Part shown: one piece after another, positions 22,971 to 33,764 of the stretch
Layout of the letters: every line of letters begins with the position of its first letter
Position numbering within the stretch: the stretch's first letter is position 1
DNA from: Leucocoprinus leucothites
Taxonomy: Eukaryota; Basidiomycota; Agaricomycetes; Agaricales; Agaricaceae
DNA length: 64,000 nt
Direction: 5' to 3'
NCBI GenBank assembly: GCA_013368445.1
Contig: JAACJO010000036.1
Span: 62,001-126,000 of the forward strand
Notes under the pieces: generated by a model
Seen by the model: the letters and a program-made list of their open reading frames with translations, nothing else
Database searches by the model: none
Told to the model about the DNA's origin: nothing
Program-made: the position numbers and the translations under genes

Positions 22971-24791
22971 ATGCCAACTCTCAAATCAAATGGACTCTCA
23001 CCTTTCCTTCTCGCTATGATATACCCCCTCCGTCGTCTCATAGGCAGGCCTAATAATGTTTACAGGCTCTATGCTCATAGAGGTTTCCATTCTTCCTGGA
23101 CGAATTACGCGAAGAAGCTCGAGAAATTTAAACTGGCAGATATAGGGGAAGGTATCACGGAATGTGAGATCATTAAGTGGTACAAGGGTCTTCTACTCCT
23201 CAAAGGCTATTTCGTATGTTCTAACGTGCATTGTAGGTCTGTAAAGCCTTCGACCACTGTCACCGCCTTTGACCCTCTGTGTGAGGTTCAGTCGGACAAG
23301 GCGAGCGTGGAGATCACGTCTCCGTTCGACGGTGTGCTGAAGGAGATCCTTGTGCAAGAAGGTGATGTCGCCAAAGTAGGAGAAGGCCTCTGCATCATAG
23401 AGGTCGATGAGGAAGCCACCGAAAGCTCCGGCGAGGCTAGTGATAAACCCACCGAGCCTTCGTCTCCACCACCAGCCCCCGAGTCTTCGGAACAACCATC
23501 TACTGCACCGTCCGAAAGTGCACCTCAACCACAGAAACGATTGCATCCTCTTGACCCGAACTATGTCCCCGCAACCCGTCCAACGACATCATCTCGGCCA
23601 ATTCAGTCGACGCATCATTCCCAGCGCGGAACTCAGGACATCCTTGCTATGCCCTCAGTTCGCCATTATGCACGATTCAAAGACGTTGACCTAGCACTGC
23701 TCGCTCCAGGCTCAGGTCGTGACGGTCGCATTGAGAGGGCTGATGTTGACGCGTACTTGGCTCGGTCCGGATCATACGCTACTCCGGAGACTTCTGTATC
23801 AGCACCCGCCGGTCAACAGCAGGACGTCGTCGTAGAACTGAACCGCACGAGGTACAGCATGTGGAAGGCAATGGAGAAGGTAAGGTGCTAACTAAAAGGT
23901 CTCTGAATACGATGTTCAAGCTCTTGCGCCTTACAGAGTCTCGAGATATCCCACTTCGGCTATTCAACGACACTGGATGTTACGAACCTTCAGAAAGCGT
24001 TGACATCTCTCAATTCAAGGATACCCTCTCGTTACCTTCCACCCTCCGCGCAGAAAATGGAATACATGGCTGTCAACCCTTCCGCGTTGTACCCCGCACC
24101 TAACCAAGACAACGTTCCTGAGTCTCACCAATTCACCAAACTCACATTCCTTCCTCTTCTCTTGAAATCCCTCTCACTTGCCATGATGGAGTGGCCGCTA
24201 TTCCGCAGCAGCATCACACCAGGCCTTCAGGAAAAGGCTAGACCAACGCTTACCCTTCGTCCTGGTGCTGATATCGCTTTGGCGTTGAGCACTCCCACCG
24301 GTCTCTACACCCCTACGCTCACTGGTATTAACACCAACACCGTATACGACATTCAATCGAAGCTCAAGAACCTCCAGTACCTTGGTATGTGTCATTACCC
24401 AGTTCACGTCATTAATCCAACCTAAATCTCTAATTCTCTTTGAATAGGGCAACAGGTTCCTTCTGGCCTCACGCCGAAGGAGATGCCTCGGCGAGGTGGC
24501 ACAATAACCGTCAGTAATGTTGGAAGTATCGGGAAAGGTGTCTTTGCAAGCCCCGTCTTGGTTCCTGGAGGTGGTGTTGCAATCTGCGCGATTGGACGAG
24601 CCGAGTGGGTAATGGATGTTAATGAAGAGCATTGGGATGAGGAGTCTGAAATGGGAAAGCGAAGGCTCAAGCTGCCCATTAGCTGGAGCGCAGATCATCG
24701 TGTGGTAGAAGGCGCTGAGTTGGCTGCGTTCGTGGAGTGCTGGAGAGTCTATGCTGAAGACCCGAGTCGGATGATAGGTGTTTTGGTATAA
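22971..24791 (+). CDS. Branched-chain alpha-keto acid dehydrogenase E2 (lipoamide acyltransferase)
   Basis: Dihydrolipoyl acyltransferase core of the mitochondrial BCKDH complex (valine, leucine, isoleucine breakdown). Exons: 22971-23179, 23237-23879, 23937-24384, 24448-24791. The N-terminus is basic and hydroxylated, as expected for a mitochondrial presequence; a start at ATG 23016 or 22905 is also possible. The lipoyl domain starts KFKLADIGEGITECEI and has the lipoylated lysine in QSDKASVEI (residue about 90). A Pro/Ser-rich linker follows, then the E3/E1-binding domain (AMPSVRHYAR ... GSGRDGRIERADV) and the catalytic domain (SLEISHFGYSTTLDV, TVSNVGSIGKG). The active-site motif reads SADHRVVEGAE, with Glu in place of the usual Asp of HxxxD. 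The C-terminus is complete. Confidence 0.9.
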
Positions 24792-24996
24792 CCATTACGT
24801 TTGCAGCATCGATACACAATTAGCATGTCGCAGATTCTTCGAGGATAAACCTATTGTAAATCGCCGGGCTTCGGTGTCCATCTCAATAGTTCCCGGATGT
24901 GATGGGCCTCAAGGTCGTGGGAATGATATTCCAGTCCTTTCTTTGATTGATGCATCGCTGGCATGCACAATCGGAACCCTGCTCTGAGCTCTCAGC

Positions 24997-26170
24997 ATGG
25001 ATAAATTCAACGACTCTTACACTGAACTGCTTATTTCTATTTTTGATCTTGTCCACGAGCAATCGGATATACGAGCCCCATCTACACCCCTCTGACGTTA
25101 TCGCACGTATGCCGACGTTGGCATGAGGTCGTTCTCGATCTTCCTCGGTGCTGGACAAGAGTTCATCTATCACACTTCCATCTGGTATCCGTAACCGAGG
25201 GCATACTCCGACGGTCGGCACCGTTGCCCCTCTTTCTATCCATCGACTGTACAAAGTCGGCTCATAGTTCCTGGGATCCCGATTCAGATGGCTCCAAGGC
25301 GTTCATTACAACAGTTACGGAGTCTACGGTCATCTCACGCCTTCGAGATCTGCGACTATCGGCTCCTTACCCCATTTTATCTGCGATTACAATTCGAGCC
25401 TTTACATTTCCCTCCCTAGAGAACCTCGTCATTAGACAGGTTGAATCCTCGAAAGAAGACGGTTATCTCGGACCTCTTTCATTCAACCCCGAGGTATTCC
25501 GAAGCTTAGCCCTTGAAGGCGTTGGAATGCGACTTTCCAACCCCTCTGACATCTCTGGTATTCAATTCTTATCATTGGTAAAGGCCCCGGGAAATCTTCT
25601 CGACCAGACGAAACTCTTGGATCCCCGTAATCCCTCCCGAGAACTAGAACCTAGTATGACAGCGCTCCGTGAGCTGAGATTGACGAACACATCTCCACGA
25701 CCGAGATCAATCTCAACCAACCTACCACCCACCCCGTCATTTGAAGGTACAAAGCTCAAATACCTTTATCTCGCAGAGTATGATTTCGGAGTACCCGACG
25801 GCGTTTTGCGGATAGCGCTTAACCCGATGGTTTTGGAGGAGCTGGAGCTGAACAGATTCCGCTTAGCTGCTATAGCAAGGGTGCTCATTGTGATTCATAG
25901 CAATGTGCATGGCCGAGTAACGATGCCATTTGTTAAGCTCCATACCCTCACCATTAGGGGTATACCAACGTTGCCGCGGGAACTGTTGAGTTGTCTGTTG
26001 CGTTCGTTCCCCAGCTGCGGCTTCTGAGGCTGTTGGAGACGGAGGTGGCTGATGTGGATGAGTTTGAAGCTGTGTTGAGGAATACCCGGTTGTGCCCGTT
26101 TTTGGCGTCTTTCTGGGCCAATGGTGTCGAGTATCCTCGACGTTCAGCTGCGATGATCGTTCCTCCTTGA
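24997..26170 (+). CDS. F-box protein with two apparent frameshifts
   Basis: The first frame from ATG 24997 encodes an F-box start (TELLISIFDLVHEQSDIRAP) that stops at a TGA right after a CCCC run near 25090. The next frame continues naturally with TLSHVCRRWHEVVLDLPRC and VTEGILRRSAPLPLFLSID, then a leucine-rich-repeat-like region (LRDLRLSAP, LENLVIRQ, LKYLYLAEYDFG, LEELELNRFRL). Near 26010, again at a CCCC run, the frame changes once more to FPQLRLLRLLETEVADVDEF and ends at TGA 26168-26170. F-box proteins recruit substrates to SCF ubiquitin ligases; the substrate is unknown. Either the gene is a young pseudogene, or one C is missing from each run in the assembly. Confidence 0.65.
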
Positions 26171-26983
26171 TTTGAAGCCCGTTAGCCACCGGTTTCGCAT
26201 ACTCCTCCCTTCGTCTTTTGAATAGTCAGACTCGTTTCAGAAGGTCACCGTCTGACGTTTATCGTGGTGTTTTTCTCTGGTTCTGCCACCCAGCCCTGGA
26301 CGTTTGATGCCCTCCTTTTAATATATATGATGCATTGTCTAGCTCCATGGGCCTTGCCTATCTAAATTCCATTAGACTTTCGGGAATAGTTCTGCCTGTA
26401 TACTTCCGGAGCCCGCCATCGAAGATGAGGGTTCGGGTTCTCCAAGACGGTCCATATGGTTGGTGTGGCAGCAAGTTCACCAATGGACTGTCTGCTAACG
26501 ACGCGCATTTCCGCCCAGAGCTTTCCAAGATACTTGGTAAAGTAAGCTTATTGCCCAGGAGATCGGATTCGGACTCAATCCTGCTAACTGAATTACACGC
26601 AGGCGCCCTCAAGGGCTCGGCCCTTTGAACAAAAATAAAACCTATCAAGACATGGGTATTTGTGGGACTTCGAAGAACCGATTTACTGGTAGGCGAATTT
26701 GAAGTTGGTAAGATTGAAGGCGACTCCCGCGTTAAAAAACCTCATCCAGGAGTGGGATGAGATATCAAAGTATGACTAATATTATAATGATATGTTAGAG
26801 GACCATGAAACGGAAAGGTCCGTTGACATATTGTAGGTATCGGTGAAGTTGTGTAATTGATAGCTAAGAGACGAGTGTCAGGCCACTTTGGAATAATATT
26901 GTGTACTGGAACAGAACTTGCCATCTTCATATCCAATATATTCGGGACTCATGTCGTATGATGACTTCATGTGTCTTAGTCCT
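26171..26983. other. Intergenic, no supported gene
   Basis: Open frames of about 95 codons on both strands at 26335-26648 overlap each other and lack recognisable features. Nothing else was seen. Confidence 0.4.
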
Positions 26984-27205
26984 CTACTCCCCTTCGTAAT
27001 TTCTGAAAATCCAACCATTGGGTCCTGGTGTACGGCTGCGTCGGCAAGAAGGACCTTCACCTCCTGGAGACGTCATGAAAAACTACTTTTGAGGGATACA
27101 TTTCAACTTACCACAATGGGTCTGCGGGGATGGTACAGGCGATGCGATTGTCAGCAGTGGGAAAGCAACCACTGTGAAAAGAGTGGACCAGAATATTGAT
27201 TTCAT
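26984..27205 (-). CDS. Small predicted secreted peptide next to UstYa gene
   Basis: ATG at 27205 starts a clear signal peptide (MKSIFWSTLFTVVAFPLLTI, then ASPVPSPQTHC). A strong GTAAGT donor at 27111 and a CCAG acceptor at 27064 define a 48-bp intron (phase 1). Splicing gives a 57-residue precursor ending GPNGWIFRNYEGE with TAG at 26986-26984. The mature part has two cysteines and a dibasic RR, a possible Kex2 site, before a short tail rich in Trp, Phe, Tyr, Asn and Gly. Position beside a UstYa-family oxidase fits a RiPP precursor, but there are no repeated core units as in known dikaritin precursors. Without this splice phase, another frame (27060-26878, ending TQYYSKVA) would be used instead. 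No homologue is recognised. Confidence 0.45.
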
Positions 27206-27558
27206 AGTTGCTAGGAGAGGCGTTCAGTTGGGAGATTGAACCAGGCTCGGAATAGATAAACACCTCCTCTGGCTTTTAAATGGTGGAGGACTTTCAGCGC
27301 TTCTGTGTGCACCAAACAATCATGAAGGTGTGCCTTGCCCCAAGATCGACAGGTCGGTGGTGGCCGGAGGGGGTTAAGAAACGCGCGCCCAGCCGAGAAT
27401 ATACTAACCATTGTTGTTTGATTATGCCGTTAATTATTCATACAAAAATTGGCGTCCATGTCAGGCGTGGGTCTGAAACCATGATGCCAGTGGGCAGAAG
27501 AGTGAGAAGTTAAAAGGGACTCTGAAATAGGATAAAATCAATTATGATGCGATCACCG
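27206..27558. other. Spacer between secreted peptide and UstYa genes
   Basis: About 350 bp; it would hold the peptide-gene promoter and the UstYa 3' flank. No coding signal was identified. Confidence 0.4.
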
Positions 27559-28458
27559 TTAAGGTGCTCCCGTGAATTGTCTATCGTAATGATTCTCAAG
27601 TGCCCAGTGCTTGATCTTTTCAAAGTCTCGGCATGTGTGAAAGTTTGCCTCACTTTCAACCAGTGCGCCAAGTTCCTCATCCCAAACCCAAGACACATCG
27701 CTGACGTCGGCCATACACGTCAATGACTGCCTGATGGCGTTGATGCAGTGAACGACGTGACTGGGATCTATTGTGTGGGTGTAATATTGAGGATAAAATG
27801 CCTGTCTGATAGTGTCCTAGAAATAGGTGAATCACCTGCTTGAACAATTAAGTATTCAATGGCTTGCTCACTAGGCAATGAAGCTGATGGAAGACATCGA
27901 GGAGTTGTACTTTGTTCCCTTTCTTCTTCACAAACTCCAAGGTTTCGCTGAAGAGTGGAGTTCTATTATAACCTGGTAAAGTAGAACCCGAGACTGGGGT
28001 TTGGCGACAGTTCAGAACGTTGCAGGTGACCGAGTTCTTTTAATTCTTACAGTCATAAAGATTTCTCCAAGCAGCATCGACAGCTGGAGATGGTTCTTGT
28101 TCAAAAATCGATACATCGCTAGCTACACCGAAGTGAACGGTTTTGTATGTGATTTCACCTTCAACTGGAGCTAAGATGATCCCCTTATATCAGTTATCGG
28201 GGAACATGAAATGTCATAAAGAGCCTCACTTTTTGTCAATTGTGGATAGAGTGAGCAGCCATGTTTATGGCATTGCATCCAAAACGCCAGAGAGATCGCA
28301 TTTGCGGCGACCGAGAATATCAGAAAAAGGAAAAGAGAGCAATGATATCGATTTGCTTTTTGGTTACGGTGAGCTTCGGGTTCCTGTAGCTCTTGGTGGT
28401 ACTCTGTCTCCTCGCAAGCTGGGAGGGGCTGAAATTCGTAGCCTAGGCTTGGTGGCAT
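27559..28458 (-). CDS. UstYa-family (DUF3328) oxidase 1
   Basis: UstYa-family proteins are membrane-anchored oxidases; characterised members install macrocyclic ether or C-C links in fungal ribosomal peptides (ustiloxin, asperipin) or hydroxylate/chlorinate cyclic peptides. Start ATG 28458; four exons with introns beginning at 28229, 28050 and at the GTGAGC after HQLHCL. A single N-terminal membrane segment (HCSLFLFLIFSVAANAISLAFW) follows a cytosolic lead. The family block PSPAVDAAWRNLY is present, then the two hallmark histidine/cysteine motifs HQLHCL and HVVHC. The C-terminal motif HTCRDFEKIKHW follows and the stop is at 27561-27559. All motifs are intact. The short spacing to the secreted-peptide gene (about 350 bp, same strand) is notable. 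The substrate is unknown. Confidence 0.85.
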
Positions 28459-29042
28459 GTCGACGTAGAATGAAGAAATCAGACACGAATTCCAATCTTT
28501 ATGCCCTTCGATGTGAAAGAAGGCATCGATCTGAATTAGTCGCCAAGGTCACAGGAGCATCCCCGGTCTATCGTAATTTGTACAGCTTTCGCGGAGTCTG
28601 TTCCCAAAGGCCATGCCATACCAAGTGCGGACAACGACTCAAGCACCCACGATGACTATCAGTCGGTCTTAATAAATGCTTCAGGTAGACATAGTGCTTG
28701 ATGTGTTAACGCCTCGAATATTCAAAACTGCTGGCTAATCCTGTTCCCTCTCTTCGAAGGCCAGATATCACCACCGGCGTAGTTATGCCCCACCAAGCCT
28801 GAACCTGAGAGGGGTCAAGACGCTGGGATCGCTGGGAAAGTTTACCAGGGTTGCTCTAGTTGACACTCAGCGCCACAATCCGTAGCCTGGGGACAGAGGC
28901 TGAACGATTCTCCCTTCCCTGGAAACACAACGTAATATACATAATAAGGCCTCGTCTGCGGACACTTTCAAAAAGTGTTTCTCTCCCAGTCGGACCTCGC
29001 AGCTCAAGTTTGCACGATACTCTTTCCATCGAATACAACGCC
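28459..29042. other. Divergent intergenic region between UstYa 1 and 7TM gene
   Basis: About 580 bp between two divergent starts; presumably the promoters of both genes. No specific sites were identified. Confidence 0.4.
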
Positions 29043-30304
29043 AATGCGGACGTTACCTCCTTCAGAATTATCATTCGTGATAAGAGACGTGGGACTGGGT
29101 ATGACAGTGCTGGAAAGTTTCGTTAATGGTGAGGTATTGTGTGACTGTCATGTCGGTAAGTATATGACACTGATGGAGTAATAGGCATTTACACTATGAT
29201 TTTCGCGTATACTCTATGGCTCATTTGTAAGTACAGATCCGGGAAGGATTTAAACTTTCACTGACAAAGTTGATCGTTGGATAGGCTCAAGATCCTGTCG
29301 GCATCACAAAAGCCGCAGGTTAATGGTTACTATTATCATAGTACTCTACGCGCTCTCCACGGCTCATCTGGCAAGTCGTTGGGCCATGATACGGCGAGCA
29401 TTTGTGGTCGACGGTTCAACAGAGGACACCATCTTGATCTCGCTCCAATGCCCACCTACATGGATCGTTGTGCTGGCGACTCTTACAGTGTCTCTGATGA
29501 CGTTAATAGCTGACTGTGTGATGGTCGGTTTCCACAAGAGTAGCACCGTATGGTGACCGAGCTGACAGTGAGCCTCCTCTAGATCTGGAGATGCTGGGCT
29601 ATTTGGGGGCGCGACTGGAGGGTGCCTATCGCCCCACTCTTGGCGACCATCATCGGATCGGGTGAGTCTACCTTCTCTCTTCGCGGTTGCCCACCCTCAT
29701 AGAGCCGCCAGCCTTCTGCGCTTTGAGCCTGATGGACCAGATCAAACCTCAAGACCGATATAAGCCCTCTAATCGAACGAAATTTACCAACTCTGGGATT
29801 GTCTATTTCTCTCTTTCTTTGACCAGCACAGTCATGTCAACAACTCTCATCATCTATCGAATTGTTACGGTATCTCGTAGAGCTCACCTCATCCGCTGTT
29901 ATCGAGGAATAGTTGAAATCATTGCCGAATCTGCCGCTTTATACGCAATTGCAATGATTGTTTTTCTTCCTTTCTTTTCTCAGAAGAATTTCACTCAGGG
30001 ATATGCGCAGGCCATCCTCATACCAATAACGGTAGGTAATCCACTACTTTGACGAGGTGCCTCTGAGTGACCAGAACACTAGGGAATCGCACCAACCATC
30101 GTCACCGCCCGCGTCTCTCTTGGGTTATCCCAGGAGTATGACACGAGCAAAACTGTAACTCCCAGTTTGACCAATTGCGACTCGTTCATACCACATAGCC
30201 CAGCCGCTCCGATTATCCTGGACTCATCTACTGGTTTTTCGCCGAGTGGGACAAGAGACAACGACAAGAGATGTCCCGATTTTCCGCCGAACGAGCATGT
30301 TTAG
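29043..30304 (+). CDS. Agaricomycete seven-transmembrane protein 1
   Basis: Multi-pass membrane protein of a large, functionally uncharacterised agaricomycete family. From ATG 29043 several short exons join: GIYTMIFAYTLWLI, then VLYALSTAHLASRWAMIRRA, WIVVLATLTVSLMTLIADC, the conserved IWRCWAIWGRDWR, a long exon with SLTSTVMSTTLIIYRIVTV and LYAIAMIVFLPFFS, and a final exon starting GIAPTIVTARVSLG with a polar cytosolic tail. TAG at 30302-30304. Around six to seven hydrophobic segments are visible. It shares the R-C-W-x-[IL]-W-x-R-x-W motif with the second 7TM gene at 32498-33764, so the two are paralogous. A receptor- or transporter-like role is possible but not shown. Confidence 0.75.
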
Positions 30305-31444
30305 ACGCTTTATGGCAATCATGAATGGTTATCCTTAGAACAGTGACCATTTGAGTATGTATTAGTACCTCAGATTTTGAGCTTTCCGGTGCAATATTTT
30401 GAGACGATCTTTATATTACGTACCATTTTCTGTATGATACCACTAGACCTGTGAGCTTGACACTTGGTGGCGGTATCCTTCCCTGGCTATGAATTGATAT
30501 GGAGTCAATACTGCTTCAGAGTCCGGTCTTCGGTCCATGTCAGCTGTGAGAATGCATGGACTAAACAATAAATACGGTCCAAGGACATTTCCAGTAAGGG
30601 AGCAAGCCTTTGGACTTGATCAATAGAGTAAAGGACCCTTGATTGATTCCTTGGAGCTTAAAGTTATATTCCACTGACATCGGTCCTGATTCTCCTGAAT
30701 TCAAAGAATCCGAGATTATAGCATAGCGATTGTCATGTGTTTCCCTGGGCATCTCCACGAGCATGTGGGTACTCAACCACACAACGTTCATAAAAAATAC
30801 GGTAAAAGCTCGAGTGTTCGATCGGTTATAAACCTAAATTGATCTTCAATATCGGTGAGTGCCAAGTAACCTGTAGTTTGAATAACGAACCAGACCCAGT
30901 ATATTATATATTTATGGGCAAGTGTTCATAGTAATTGCTAAGAGCTGCTGCCTGATCTTCGCCGGAGCACTGAGCGTTCTTGTGAAAATAGCGCTGTACA
31001 GTTCAAGGAGTTGGCTTCACATAATATTCGCGGAAAACCGCTGGTGAGAAAAGCACCGGCTGTGGGAACTGGCTATTACTTAGAACTGTTCCTTATTTAA
31101 GCTTAAGGACTAGTCCTTTCTTTCTTCCTTTTTTGGTGAATTACACTGCCAAGCTGTCTGGGCTCCTCATTATCCTACAATCTTTGAATTCTCGCCATCT
31201 TCTACCTCAAATGAGCTATTCTGGGAGCACAGTTGCTGTTCAATCATTATCATTGAGGGTAGTTGATCGAGAATTGGCGTTCTTGATGAAACGCTGACTC
31301 CATGGTTAGCATTCCGTCAACCCCGGCTGTGCCGTACTGATATGAAACAGCTTTCCTTCAACGAGTCACGGAGCCTATAACTCATCCTTCACCGCAGCCT
31401 TCATCTCCTCTTACATACAGCTCACAAACGCACGATTTCGCCCT
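30305..31444. other. Intergenic, no supported gene
   Basis: About 1.1 kb. A short frame on the minus strand (30561-30791) has no recognisable features. No second secreted-peptide gene or repeated peptide cores were seen here. The last part is the UstYa 2 promoter region. Confidence 0.4.
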
Positions 31445-32398
31445 ATGCTTCCCCCTACTCGCTCCCTTGGACGGACTCTTGGCTCTGAATACGAGCCGCT
31501 GGCTTCCCACGACAAGGAACTGGAATCAGACTCAGCTCCTTCACAGCCATCTCAAAAAAAAAGAAGATTCCTACACCATGCGTTCCTTGGCTTGTTCATC
31601 GTCTCTCTCCTTCTCAATGGATTCCTACTTTACACGCGAAAACCGGAACGCATAATATCAACACCATTCGCACAGCTCACATACTGTATGAATAATTTTC
31701 ATGACAAGTGTTAATCACAGCTGATCATCCTGGACCCAAAGCACCCGCAGCAGACCACGTCGAGTACGAAAGACGAAGATTTACGAGGGGATTAGCATAC
31801 GAAATCCCAATTTACGAGCGGCCACCGTCGCCCGAGGTCGACAAGGCTTGGGAAGAGCTCCATATGTGTAAGTAGATTATTCGTTTAATCACCTTCTCGG
31901 AGGTCGTATTGATTGGTTAACTCAAGGGGCGGGCTCGAAGGTTCCAGCCTCTATTGCACGCAAAATGGATAACAAGACTTGGTCTATTCCCGATCAAGAG
32001 GGATATTGGTTAACTTCCCTGGACGTGTTTCATGTACTGCACTGTTTGGTGAGCTGACCTCGGAGTTTCTTGATGTTCGACGTGATCACCTGATACCCTG
32101 TTTGTAACAGGATACGGTTAGACAGTATGCATTCCCTAATGACTACCCAGAGATGCAGCACCTTTCAAAGATTCATATCCGCCATTGTATTGGTGCCATT
32201 CGACAAAGTCTGATGTGTTTTTCTGATATTACCCCTATCGTGTGGCAGTGGAACGAGACACTTGCTGTAGGTGATGAGAGAGATGATGTCGTCCATACCT
32301 GCCGGAACTTCGATAGGATCCAGGAGTGGGGGAAGAAGAATTTTTATAGTAGCATGCTCGATCTTCAAACACATGTTGAGTGGGATATTAATGCTTAA
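31445..32398 (+). CDS. UstYa-family (DUF3328) oxidase 2
   Basis: Second member of the same oxidase family as 27559-28458. Four exons: 31445-31685, 31721-31867, 31927-32048, 32111-32398, with introns of 35, 59 and 62 bp; the phases join cleanly. The N-terminal cytosolic part is polar, followed by one membrane segment (FLHHAFLGLFIVSLLLNGFL). The block PPSPEVDKAWEELHMW and the two hallmark motifs HVLHCL and HIRHC are intact, followed by HTCRNFDRIQEW. TAA at 32396-32398. It differs clearly from oxidase 1 between motifs, so it is not a recent duplicate. Two UstYa proteins acting together is the arrangement in ustiloxin biosynthesis (UstYa/UstYb), which makes the pair interesting here. Confidence 0.88.
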
Positions 32399-32497
32399 TC
32401 TATTGCTCTACGTAGTCCGTAAACGTAGAATACGATATGTTATTGATCCTCCCCTTGCATTATTATTATTATGTCAGTATATGTTTAGCTGGTGTAG

Positions 32498-33764
32498 CTA
32501 GGGGTATGGAAGCTCTTCTATCCTGCCCCGGGAATGACTTTGAACCTCGGGAATAACAGGGAGTGAACTGCTGGTTCCAGTGTTTGTTGTGGGTAACCCT
32601 CCTCTTTCCGAGATAGTAGTAGTTGATAAGGGAATAGTGTCTGGAACGCCAGCTAAGAATTCAGACAGGTAATCTGCATGAGCTTGCTTCATTTTGAATT
32701 TGAGAAGTCGCTTTGTACGTCGATTGGCACGAAGAATAATGAGATTGCATGCCATGCCAGCGACAGGGAGTTCCTAGTACTCGAAAAATAAGACTTTGTA
32801 TCGACCCGTAAACGCGAGGTTCACTTACGATAGCGGTCATGATATATACGGAATTACTCGCAATAACATACGTTACGAACGTTGCAACGGCGGATATGGT
32901 GTTCAAAAGACCTGATTCCACGGTTATGCAGATGACGAAATGTAGTGTGCTTTTCGGGAACTCATCAACCTCGAGGGGTTGCAGACCAGATTGTTTATTG
33001 GCCTCCATCACGAGCCATATCCGGTAGACGGTCAGAACTATACCGCAGTTATGCTAATTAGCACAGTAAAGCCGCACAGTAGAATTGCTTACCTGTAGTG
33101 GAGATATTGATGAGGATAGAGGCGGCCCAGAAACTTGAGCCGTAAGGAAGAATGGCATCTGAATTGAAAACACCTCGATCTTTGAATGATGCTTCAAGTA
33201 TGATGATACGGATGGTGCAGAAGAAACATCCGATCCACAAGATGGATGAGATGGATATCCACTTCCAGGTCCGGTTCCACAATATCCAACATCTATGAAG
33301 CTTCGAGAATCAAGCGAGTATTAGGAGGATTCAAAGAGCATGTTGTCGAGCAGGTTACATACTAGTATCCAGTCCCCAACCAAAGTTCCGAAAAGAATGA
33401 AAGCTGTCTGAATAGGCTGTTCAGTCGTCAAACATGGAAGATGCAACTGAACACTGACTTCGACAATATTAAGCCACCCCGAAACATTATTATATTCCGC
33501 CTCAGCTCCTCCTGGAGCCTGAGAGAAGACGAAAGCCCGAAGGCTCCGATGGAAGTTCAAAATCATATTTCCGGTGATCATGAAGAAAAGGCTTGTCGTG
33601 CCAAAGGCGACCGGCTTGTTCACCTCGCGAAACCCTTTCAGCATATAACCCGAGAAAAGAAGAGCTTGTGCAGTGTATGCAAATGTGATGATATAGAAAC
33701 CGTAGAGAATGCACTCAACAAAAAGTGCACAAAGGCGAGATTCGGCCAGCGGTAGTTGTCCCAT
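32498..33764 (-). CDS. Agaricomycete seven-transmembrane protein 2
   Basis: Paralogue of the 29043-30304 protein. Start ATG 33764 (MGQLPLAESRLCALFVECIL); about five exons with introns beginning GTCAGT, GTATGT and GTAAGC and another before ELPVAGMACN. Hydrophobic segments include FAYTAQALLFSGYML, FILFGTLVGDWIL (leading into RCWILWNRTWKW), ISISSILWIGCFFCTIRIIIL, WAASILINISTTGIVLTVYRI and ISAVATFVTYVIASNSVYIM. The last exon is a polar cytosolic tail with a Ser/Thr-rich end. It is convergent with UstYa 2 (about 100 bp apart). Function unknown. Confidence 0.75.
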
